A stretch of DNA of 64,000 nucleotides, taken from Entoloma clypeatum. Lineage: Eukaryota; Basidiomycota; Agaricomycetes; Agaricales; Entolomataceae. This document shows, piece by piece, positions 55,392 to 64,000 of this stretch (position 1 is its first letter; each line of letters starts with the position of its first letter). A program made the position numbers and the translations under genes. The notes beneath the pieces were generated by a model that was given only the letters and a program-made list of their open reading frames with translations, made no database searches and had not been told where the DNA came from. The stretch covers positions 1,736,001 through 1,800,000 of the forward strand of contig OY751489.1 of NCBI GenBank assembly GCA_963565915.1, given 5' to 3'.

Positions 55392-57189
55392 CATTACCTG
55401 GAAGGCTCCGGTACTCTGATTGACGTCGTTACCGACCACAAAAATCTCGAGTATTTTGCCACCACCAAAGTTCTATCACGCCGACAAGTCCGATGGTCAG
55501 AATACCTTTCTCAGTTCAACCTCGTCATCCCATTCCGCCCCAGCCGATTGGGAACTAAACCTGACTCTCTAACTAGACATTGGGATGTCTACCCTAAAGG
55601 GGGAAATAGCGACTACATCGACATCAATCCGACCAACCTCCGACCAGTCTTTTTGCAAGAACAGCTCTCCGCTTCAGTTCGCGCGACTCAACTCCTTGAG
55701 CCTGTCCTCCGTGCAACCATTATCATGGACACAGAAAAGCTTCACCATGACATACTCACAGCACTCCCTTCCGACACTCTTTACGACACTCTTCCTAAAG
55801 ATCCTAAACCCCGCTGGTCTCTTGACCCCGATGGTTTCCTCCGACATGACGATTGGATATATGTTCCCAACTCCGACGACCTCCAACTCCGAGTCCTACA
55901 GCACAAGCATGATCATATGCTTGCTGGACACCCAGGTCAGAACAAGACACTCAGTCTCATTCAGCGTGACTACACCTGGCCCAGAATATGAGATTTTGTC
56001 AAACACTATTGCAAGTCATGTACCACTTGCATGTGATTGAAGCCACAAAGACACAAGCCTTATGGCCTACTCAAACAGCTCCCGATCCCCGAACATCCTT
56101 GGAATTCTATCTCAATGGATTTCATTGAGACCCTTCCGACCTCTGACAACTTTGACTCCATCCTCGTTATCGTTGACCGATTGATGAAGCAAAGTATCTT
56201 CATTCCGACAACCATTCACTGCACCTCCGAAGACCTTGCCGTACTCTTCGTATTGCATGTCTTCTCTGAACATGGCGTCCCCAAACATGTCACCTCTGAC
56301 CGTGGCCCCGAATTCGTCTCCCAATTCTTCCGATCTCTCGGAAAGGCTCTAAACATGACCCTCCATGTCACCTCCGGTTACCACCCTGAAGGCGATGGCC
56401 AAACTGAACACACTAACCAGACCCTCAAACAGTACTTGCGGATATTCTGCAACTACCAACAGAACAACTGGTCCGCTCTCCTTCCAATTGCGGAGTTTGC
56501 ATACAACAATGCGCCTAGTGCTACCACTGGCATATCTCCCTTCTTTGCTAACAAGGGTTACCATCCAAACATTACTGTTCACCCGGAACGAGACCTCGCC
56601 TCTTCCCGAGCCCGATCCTTCGTGACCGACTTAGACAAACTTCACCAAGAACTGAAAGCCACCATCTCTGACGCTCAACGACGTTACCAGAAGTCCTCCG
56701 ACAATAATCGGATCGCACCTCCGACATTTTCTGTCGGACAACAGGTTTTCGTCAAAGCACAGTTCTTCCGCACAACACGCCCATCCAAGAAACTCTCAGA
56801 AAAGTACTTGGGACCATACGAGATCATTGCACAACCCGGCACACACTCCTTTACCCTCTGACTCCCCGACACATTCTGTGGTGTTCACCCCGTCTACCAC
56901 GTCTCCATGCTTGAGCCTGCAACTCCGAACACCATTCCGAATCGGACCCAACCTCTGCCTCCTCCGATTGACATTGACGGAGAACTTGAGTACGAGATTG
57001 CTGAAATAGTCGACTCAAAGATCGACCGACAACGTAGCTGCAAGCTACTATATTTCGTCCGTTGGTTAGGATATGAAAACACTGATGAAGAATTCTCTTG
57101 GCTACCAGCCAATGAATTGGAAAACGACCGACGCCGTACAGCCAGACAATGTCAAGATCGCAAAATTTTCGAAACACACACGCCTTTCT
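55392..57189 (+). pseudogene. Pol of element D: rest of RNase H, integrase, chromodomain
   Basis: RNase H resumes with VTDHKNLEYFATTKVLSRRQ. Integrase has HDHMLAGHPGQNKT and CKSCTTC (finger), MDFIETLPTS, TSDRGPEFVSQF and DGQTEHTNQTLKQYL, giving D, D and E. GPYEIIAQPGTHSF and HPVYHVSML follow. A chromodomain-like end reads LLYFVRWLGYENTDEEFSW. TGA stops at 55989, 56034 and 56859 replace likely Arg codons. The frame ends at TAA 57187. Confidence 0.9.
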
Positions 57190-58454
57190 AAGCGACAACA
57201 GTTCGTTTAAGGTCAGTTCTTTTTCATTCACCAGTCGGCAGTCGACTGATATCGATTACAGCTGTTGTTGGTCAGCAAGCCCTCGACGAATGGATCCCTC
57301 AAACACAGCTAGCCGATCTTGAAGATTGGGGGCACATGGGATACAAATGGTGCGTAAGTCATATGCCTTTCTCCCCAGGCAACAACTAATTGACTCTCCT
57401 GAGTCAACAGCCTTCAAAACACGGCGCATTAAGGTCAAATTCGGCACGTTCCAATTTGATAACAATTTCCCAGCTTTTAGTGCCATGATCGAAAGTGATC
57501 CCAAGGTTCAACTTGACGGTGTACCGTTCCATGAAGCCTTTTGGGGTCATTTTGACCTGGGGATTGGGGATCACACCACGTTCTGTTCAGACGTGAGGGT
57601 TACATTTTCGCGATGTGACGTGGCATTTTCATGGCGAGTAATGTTCGTCTCACTATCTGTCCATCCTGCGACCCAATGCTAATGTTTCATTTCATCCATT
57701 TGAAGCCTTTCAGGCCAATGAAGACTTCGGCACAGGCTGTCAAGCCCATCCCACACAGCTGTTTCGCATTTTCAGTCAGAGCATCCAGTAGGACATGGGG
57801 TGTTGACATTGGGCATGACCCTCATGATTGGTAAGCCGTTTGTACTCTGTTGATGTGTCTGACACTGCCGTTTCATGTTCAGGTCATTAGATCTTCGCGA
57901 TCTTCAACCATATCAGTGCCTGTCTGGTCAAAATCACGAAATTTTCATAACGCCCATGCTTTTCCAAGCGGTGGCGGTTCTTAACGAATCAATCGGCGAT
58001 GATCTCAAGCACAACCTTGGCCGTTTCACAAAGTCAGGGCTAGGTATCGGAAGGTGCATAATTCATGCTCCTCCCTCCCCAGACAAACTAATTGACTCTC
58101 CGAGTCAACCATTGATGAAGCTTGGTGTTTTAGGCTCAGGCTCGAGTCCTCGTCCATGGGCATCTCCGGCTGCAAGTCCGAGCCGTTTTGTGTGGTACTA
58201 CACTGGGAGACGACGCTTCACGGCCATTCCCAATGAGCTACATCCACTATCAATCGAGCATCATCGTTTTATGGCCATATCACGCCTTTCTACAGCTCGA
58301 GGATGCACAGTCATGTGATCCTCAGTTTCTGTCCATCCAATGGTCTCGGGCATTTTGTTTCTGTCATAATACATGGGATTTCAGGGCGAATAGGGTTCGT
58401 CTCGATTACTATCCATTCCACGGTCAATATGTTTTGGTTCCAGATCATCGGCGG
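57190..58454 (+). pseudogene. Gene Y: possible multi-exon gene, unrecognised
   Basis: Coding-like segments are joined by GT-AG introns at about 57352-57410 and 57831-57891, and others are likely near 57592-57720. Exon pieces read FGTFQFDNNFPAFSAMI, VPFHEAFWGHFDLGIGD, then GHGVLTLGMTLMIG and CLSGQNHEIFITPMLFQA. CTAATTGACTC occurs in two introns, near 57385 and 58091, at the expected branch position. No ATG is certain, and stops in the third quarter suggest decay. It does not look like a retroelement. It is cut by the copia LTR at 58455 or ends just before it. Confidence 0.4.
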
Positions 58455-58766
58455 TGTTGAAGTTCCACCTGGGCGCTAGCCACAGGCGTACTGAGCAACA
58501 CAGCTACAGTGTGGAAGTACTCTACTTAACCGTTCTAGCCACTTACATGGTTTGGGAGGGTGAGGCTGGTGAGAGCGGTTGAGGCTGATAAGCGCGATGG
58601 AGCTGGTTAAGAGTCAAGAGACAACTTTTTGATATTGACAGTTTCCTGGTCTTATATACCGTACTACTGTTTGTACCAACCAAATAAGTATGTAATCAAA
58701 GATGTGTAAATGGTCACGTGATGTAATCTAATCTAATCTAATCTATGTGATGGAAAAGTTTCAACA
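58455..58766 (-). repeat. 3' LTR of copia element G (312 bp)
   Basis: The ends are TGTTGAA...TTCAACA. A TATATAAG box lies near 58653 on the minus strand. TAATC is repeated about four times near 58723-58745. A G-rich polypurine tract (58767-58773) adjoins it. Confidence 0.94.
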
Positions 58767-58834
58767 CCCCCCCATATTTAGTACATACTTCTAAATACAT
58801 CTTACTTTTTCCCATATAGGTACTCTTTCTTCAT

Positions 58835-60436
58835 CTAGTTTTTAAGTAATCCAAAGTACGGGATAAACTTGTTGAAGAGGATTTTCCCCAGATTCTTAGT
58901 TAAAAGGTCTGCAGGGTTATTCACTCCTTCGATGAATTTGACCGTAATAATCCCTTCGGATACTTTTTCTCTGACAAAGTGGAATCGCACATCAATGTGC
59001 TTGGATCGCTTCTCAGTTACAGGATTGGATGCGATAAAGACGGAGCCATTGTTGTCTCCATAGATCGGAACTGATCCGATCTGCATTCCAAGTTCGGCAA
59101 GCATGCTTCTAAGCCATGTCACTGCGCGACTGCAATCTGATAGCGCCATGTATTCTGCTTCTGTGGAAGAGAGGGCAATGGTTTTTTGCGCCGATGAAAC
59201 CCATGTTACTGCTCCAGATGCCAGCGATATGAAGTAACCAGTGGTAAACTTTCTGGTGTTTTCGTCTGACGCCCAATTGGAGTCTGTAAATGCGTAGATT
59301 CCTTTCCCAGAATCACCATCATACATGATCACGTAATCTTTTGTTGCCTTCAAATACCTGCAAATATCCCTTGCCACTTCTAAATGGCGTTTGGTAGGAT
59401 TTGCGGAAAATTGGGACATTTTGATCACTGCGAAACAAATGTCGGGTCTTGTCCCGATCATTAAGTACAATAGTGATCCGATGACAGATTGGTACTTGGA
59501 TCTGAGTTCCGCATTGGGTTCATCTTCGGACTTCATGGGTTTGTAGCCTGTCGGGAGTGGGGTGTGGGTGGCATTGGATTCGCTCATCCCCATTCGTGCG
59601 AGAATTTTCTCAAGGTAAGGTACTTGATCAATGAAGATCTTCTTCCCATGTTGCCTTATTTGGATTGAGAGAAATTCTTTTGGTTCCCCATTAGACACTA
59701 GGTGGCCTAGGTCCCTACATTCCCATGTTGTCATGAAAGCCTTCTTCTTCTCTAGCGTGTACTCTCAGTTTGTGCCAAGAAAAGCAGAGTCATCGACATA
59801 AATGATGGCAATTGCAGTTTCCCCTTTGGTACTTGTGTGAATGAAAACTCCCGCATCGGAGTGAAGCCGGACAAAACCGAGCTTTTTCATGGAGGAATCG
59901 AGTTCCCTCCCCCAGGCTAATGCGGCCTGCTTAAGTCCGTATAGGGCTTTGTATAGTCGGTACACGAAGTGTTCTTTCCCTTTTACTATGTAGCCCTCAG
60001 GCTGTCGCATGTAAATTACCTCACGGAGTGTTCCATAGAGGAAGGCTGATGAGACGTCCAGGAATGTCATGAACCACCCTTCAAGGGCTGTCAATGCCAG
60101 AATCAACCGGACAGTCTCGTACCTCACTACTGGTGAGAAGATCTGATCGAAGTCAATCCCTTCTACCTGTGAGAAACCTTTTGCAACAAGGCGCGCTTTC
60201 AAATGCCTGTCGGTTTTTTTGTTGTAAACCCATTTGTTCCTTAGAGCTTTCCTCCCTGTAGGTAGGGGTACTAACTCCATGATCACCCCGCGGCTTTTGA
60301 GCATGTCTAGCTCTTTTCGTTCTGCCACATACCAATCTTCTTTGTTCGGAAGAGAGTATATATCTTTGTGTGACATTTCGATGATGCCCACTTGGATAGA
60401 GATTGCCTCCATTAGGAGATCGTTCATCCATGCCAT
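58835..60436 (-). pseudogene. RT and RNase H of copia element G
   Basis: RT starts with ISIQVGIIEMSHKDIYSLPN and shows ARLVAKGFSQVEGIDF, FLDVSSAFLYG, ALYGLKQAALAW and the YVDD box (near 59785). A TGA at 59765 stands where the family has Arg. RNase H has YAFTDSNWASDENTRKFTTG, SSTEAEYMALSDCSRAV and IYGDNNGSVFIA. The end motif is ADLLTKNLGKILF. The stop is at 58835. Confidence 0.92.
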
Positions 60437-61600
60437 TTGACTGCCTAATCTACGTCTTCAATCCATTTTTTCAAGATCAGAAGCAGGGCTGTCTTCCCCA
60501 TAGATGCTACCTGGCATTCTCCGAACTCGTCGTTCCCTGATTGGTTGATCTGGTACTTGTTCGGGTTCCGGAGTGGGTACTCGTGGTTCATCGTTGGGCT
60601 CGCTAGACGGCAGGTCATTGTCTGATTCAGGGTGATCCTGTCCAGTGGGAACAGGGTCGTGAGGTTTTTCGTAATGAATGTCATTGTCATCATTTCAGGG
60701 GATGAGGTCCTCAAACTCATCAGCCAGTTCTGGGTTTTCCATTTCTGGATGGTTTTCTGGCAAAGGGTCGATGTGGCATCTAGGGTACTTGCTTTCATCA
60801 AAGATAGCTTTCCCACCCATGAAAATTGTATTAGTCTCAGGATCCATGAAACGGTATCCTTTGACCCCTGGTTTTGATCCGAGATAAATCATCAATCGAG
60901 ATCTAGACTCCAGGGAATTTCTACGTTTTTCCTTTGGGATATACACATATGCCTGACATCCGAAGACTCTGATGCTTGACATATCGGGGATCTCATTGGT
61001 CACCCTGAAGTAAGGGGTATTCCATTCGAGACACTGCATGGGGGTTCTGTTGTAGAGAAACGCTGCATGTTCCAAACAGAATTCCCACCACATAGGGGGT
61101 AAGCACACGTTGAAGCGCAAGGCCTGAGATTTCTCCCACAGGGTTCGATTTATCCGTTCTGCTCTACCGTTCTGCTGGTGCTGATATGGGAGCGTGACAT
61201 CGATCAGAACTCCATGATCGGCAAGTACATCCTTGTATTCATCAAACTCTCCACCTCCATCAACTCGCCATTTTTTAGGAGTGGCAGCGAACTGATTCTG
61301 GATCATCACAAGAAATTGTCGCAGTGCCGTGATGGCATCTGACTTCTTTCTAAGCAAGACAACCCAGATGTGGGATGAAAAATCATCCAAAAATGTGAGG
61401 AAATATTTATATTTATGGTATGATGCCATGGATATCTGTTTGAGATCGGAATGGATCAGATCAAAGGTTTTGGTTGCCCTTGTCATCAAATTGGGATATG
61501 ACTAATTCGGCATTTTCCCTTTGAGGCAACCTGTGCAACTTTCCTGTGATTTCTCATGTACTAGTGTCTCAGGTACCCCTTTGGTACTGGTGGGAATCTT
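60437..61600 (-). pseudogene. Integrase of copia element G
   Basis: The finger part reads ESCTGCLKGKMPN and then TAG (near 61502). The core shows FDLIHSDLKQISM (D), WRVDGGGEFDEYKDVL (D) and QHQQNGRAERINRTLWEKSQ (E). The GKxKxxxx-type C-terminal block ends with MDPETNTIFMGGKAIFDE. TGA stops at 60695 and 60445 interrupt the acidic linker toward RT. Confidence 0.9.
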
Positions 61601-63625
61601 TCAGAGTGCTTGATCATTTGGGTGACCAAGGCGCTTGTGCCATGTTTCGACAGTGATTTCGCTTGAGATCGCATGGATCTGGTCATAGCGTATTTCAGTG
61701 TCTAACCAGTAAATGGTTTGACCAAGGATGTGGGGCGAAAACTGGATTTTGTTCAGCCCTTTGGAGATGTTGATTTCTCCACGAGTCCCGTCTACTTTGT
61801 AACCATGGTTAAGAAAGATGCCTAGGGACAATAGGCATGTGTCCATGTTGGGGATGTAGAATACCGGTCTGAGAAGATGGGTTTTAACTTCCCCATTTAG
61901 GGTGTGCCATACTGGAACGGCCCCAACTCCGAGTATTTCTAGTTTCTTTCCTTTAGCAGCAGTTTGGACAAATCGCTTGACCGTGAGAGGTCTATAGTAT
62001 GCAAAGTCTTTGAACTCATGCGTAAAGTGTAAAGAAGCACCGGAATCTAATATCCATTGTGCGCGTTCTTTTTCCTTACAATGTGTACAGGAGGCAAAAT
62101 GTTTTATATATTTTTTATGTAGATCACTGCTGAAGTGATCTACGCAAACTGTACTGGTACTGGCTAATATATTATACGTCTGTTGAGAGGTATTATTAGC
62201 ATTCCGCAATTGATATGGTTTGAGAGAAGATTTTGACGAACCATCAAGTTCAATCTCGTCCACAAACTCGTCTGGCCCCATTCGCTCTTGGTCGATGTCC
62301 ATCATCCGCAGCGATTGGTCTAACGGCGGAGTTACTCGACGCTGTTTAGTTAGCCTCTCGTCGATGTCCGGAATGATGGTGTCCAAGATACGAAGATTTG
62401 ACCCAGAGGGTCGGGCACTGATTTCTCGAGCGAGTTTTCTCACCTTCTCGTTCTTTTTCCATGCTGACAGCTTTCTGGAAGGAAGCCCAGTGTACTGAGA
62501 AGGAGGCGGGTTCATGCATTGCAGGAGTGACTGCATTCTTTCTGACTCAGGCTGCGTGGTACTCGAAGTTTTCCCGCAGCCTGTTACAGTGGTAAAGGTA
62601 GGTGCATGACGAGGAGGGAGAGGACAAGGGGCAGATCGATGAGGGAGTTGTTCGATGGCTGGTGCGATAAACTCAATCATTTCCTCGGTGTGGTCGGACT
62701 CATTGTCCGCATTGTTGGCGCACTTTTTCTGGTTGTGCCAGCGTCCCTTTCTCTTCTTCTTTTCAGAAGCGGTACTTGGGTCGGTCGAGTTAGGCTGCTC
62801 ATCAGCATTGTTCTGTGAGGTACTCGGTGCTGTCTGCTTTTCCCATTTGGGGTCTTGCCCCTTTCGCTTAGTCCCGGAGATTTTCCGGGCCTGCTCGTTG
62901 GACGCCCGAGTAGACCCTATCACATACTTGCGCCTGTACTCTGAAATGATGCTGTCGGTGACTGCCTGCCATGTGAAGTCATCAGCATCATAGACCTGAA
63001 AGAGGGCGGTGGAGAAAGACGACCAAGCGTCAGGAATGGCACTTGCCAAGATCATAGCCTGCATCAGATCAGGCACAACGAATTTTGAGTTGCTAAGGCG
63101 AGCAAAGAGTGACCCAAGGCGCTTGATTTCCGGCACAGGGTCCCGACCAGACAGTTTGAAAGAGGCTGCGGCTTTGAAATCGCCAAATATGGTGGCGGGG
63201 GAGACCTTTGAATATGCGTCCTTCAATGATGTCCAGGCGTCTTTTGAGGACTTGGCGTCCTTGATGTGCCTCCTGATTGCCTTGGAGACTTTGAGGCAGA
63301 TGGAACCCAGAGCCATGTCATCGTCCCTGATCCAGACCTTTCTTTCCTTGTGGAAGGTGGGTTGGTCGACGGTAGTGGTGACCACCGGAGGTTGAGTCGC
63401 AGACATTGAGGTGGCGGAGGCAGGGGTGGAGACCGTGACCGTAAAGTCCGTGATGTCGGGGCGCTCAATGTCGCCGGATACGATGCGCCAGACTCCTTGA
63501 TGGAGAAGGTAGGACTTCATTTTCTCGGCCCAACTCTGGTAGTCGATGCCGTTGAAGACGGTGATGGAGTCGAGGGCGGAGCGAGAGGTAGACATTTTTA
63601 ATGAGTCTAAAAGGAGTTCTCCCAA
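61601..63625 (-). pseudogene. Gag, protease and pre-integrase part of copia element G
   Basis: The ATG at 63625 opens 674 codons. The Gag start FNGIDYQSWAEKMKSYLL and the UBN2-type body (SKDAWTSLKDAYSKVS) occupy about residues 20-240. A basic linker has no clear CCHC knuckle. Protease has WILDSGASLHFTHE (about residue 530). WHKRLGHPNDQAL is the pre-integrase block. The frame ends at TGA 61601 in the middle of the polyprotein. Confidence 0.92.
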
Positions 63626-63937
63626 TCAGTGATGTTCTTGATTTTTAGAGAAAACAAATAAATGATTCCTCATAACATATTCCCTTCAGGAATAGTGTTT
63701 GTGGGAAAAACCCTTTTTGTCAGAAGTGTATGAGGTACAATCAACGTTTCCACATGATGTGTACTAAGTCAATCCCCTTAGGGACGCTTCATGACAGGTA
63801 CTTGTTGTAATGACGTTCCCAGGTTCATATGTGAAGAAGTATGACTCAGAACCTAGATCTTTCGATCGGTTCTTTGCCAACCAGGGTAGAGTGGGCAGGT
63901 ACTCGCTGTTGCCAGCGTTCCCAAGTCCCTCTGCTAT
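63626..63937 (-). other. 5' leader of copia element G
   Basis: Noncoding leader of about 312 bp between the primer-binding site and the gag ATG. No other feature is seen. Confidence 0.7.
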
Positions 63938-63952
63938 CCGGGGCCCATAACC
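63938..63952 (-). promoter_or_regulatory. Primer-binding site of copia element G
   Basis: GGTTATGGGCCCCGG directly follows the LTR end on the minus strand. It is complementary to the anticodon arm of initiator Met-tRNA, which implies priming by a half-tRNA as in Drosophila copia and Ty5. Confidence 0.8.
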
Positions 63953-64000
63953 TGTTGAAGTTCCACCTGGGTGCTAGCCACAGGCATACTGAGCAACACA
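63953..64000 (-). repeat. 5' LTR of copia element G (partial)
   Basis: The 48 bp match 58455-58502 of the 3' LTR except at two sites. The rest lies outside the window. Confidence 0.93.

Larger units (their letters stand above)
50104..57189 (+). mobile_element. Ty3/gypsy chromovirus element D, 3' LTR missing
   Basis: The order is 5' LTR, gag, protease, RT, RNase H (split by a LINE), integrase, chromodomain. No 3' LTR or polypurine tract follows the chromodomain, so the right end is truncated. Solo LTRs of this family are present in A1 and A'. All stops noted in pol (52713, 53190, 53475, 55989, 56034, 56859) are TGA. Confidence 0.92.
58455..64000 (-). mobile_element. Ty1/copia element G, nearly complete (5' LTR cut by window)
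   Basis: On the minus strand the order is 5' LTR (cut), primer-binding site, 312-bp leader, one gag-pol frame, polypurine tract, 3' LTR. The whole gag-pol runs in a single frame with five stops, four TGA and one TAG. In the 48 bp of 5' LTR visible, the two differences from the 3' LTR are both CpG transitions. Confidence 0.95.

Noticed and set aside
58723..58746. TAATC repeats as a telomere-like sequence
   Set aside because: There are only about four units inside a copia LTR, and the unit is not a fungal telomere repeat.
63938..63952. Possible tRNA gene remnant
   Set aside because: Only the anticodon-arm complement is present, exactly at an LTR end in two elements, which fits a primer-binding site.

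Overview
This window looks like a transposon-dense stretch of a basidiomycete (mushroom-forming, Agaricomycete-type) fungal genome. The evidence is GT-AG introns of about 50 bp, chromodomain Ty3/gypsy retrotransposons, a Crinkler-like gene and CpG decay of the older elements. No species is claimed. Almost every base belongs to a mobile element, and the elements are nested several layers deep. Names A-H, K, X and Y are local labels. A1, A', A'' and A3 are four copies of Ty3/gypsy family A.

Layout. 1-5173: copy A1 (+), carrying a solo LTR of family D. 5240-8636: A'' (-), a deleted mini-copy whose right LTR holds Tc1/mariner copy 1 (6984-8601). 8637-19581: A' (-), which shares that LTR, contains another Ty3 element B (10123-16142), and carries the same solo D LTR at the same site as A1. 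19582-34267: Ty3 element C (+), split by solo LTR K (20824-21495) and by a block holding a LINE 3' end (22004-24884, itself hit by Tc1 copy 2) and A3 (24885-29525). C has a large unrecognised reading frame after pol and ends in a 184-bp LTR. 34268-38235: AT-rich sequence with a degraded Ty1/copia gag (H) and a family of small hairpins. 38236-39892: pogo-type transposase relic. 39924-43556: Crinkler-like gene broken by Tc1 copy 3. 44497-45989 and 46690-47929: two decayed multi-exon genes (X, E). 48240-50103: Ty3 integrase fused to a second copy of E's first exon. 50104-57189: Ty3 element D, interrupted by a LINE with a 16-bp target duplication. 57190-58454: possible multi-exon gene Y. 58455-64000: nearly complete Ty1/copia element G (-).

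How the parts relate. Every retrotransposon is defective. Nearly all in-frame stops in conserved regions are TGA at positions that another copy, or the family motif, gives as CGA, which is the mark of methyl-CpG deamination. The three Tc1/mariner copies are instead exactly 1618 bp each, with uninterrupted 338-residue transposases and TA duplications, so they are the youngest and best candidates for recent activity.

The most unusual signal is in element C. Both its halves, including conserved RNase H and integrase coding sequence, are packed with short perfect hairpins (stems mostly 6-10 bp, loops 1-10 nt, each stem different). Family A, read by eye in the same way, lacks this. I know of no description of it. 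It could reflect RT template switching at quasi-palindromes or selection for a highly folded RNA.
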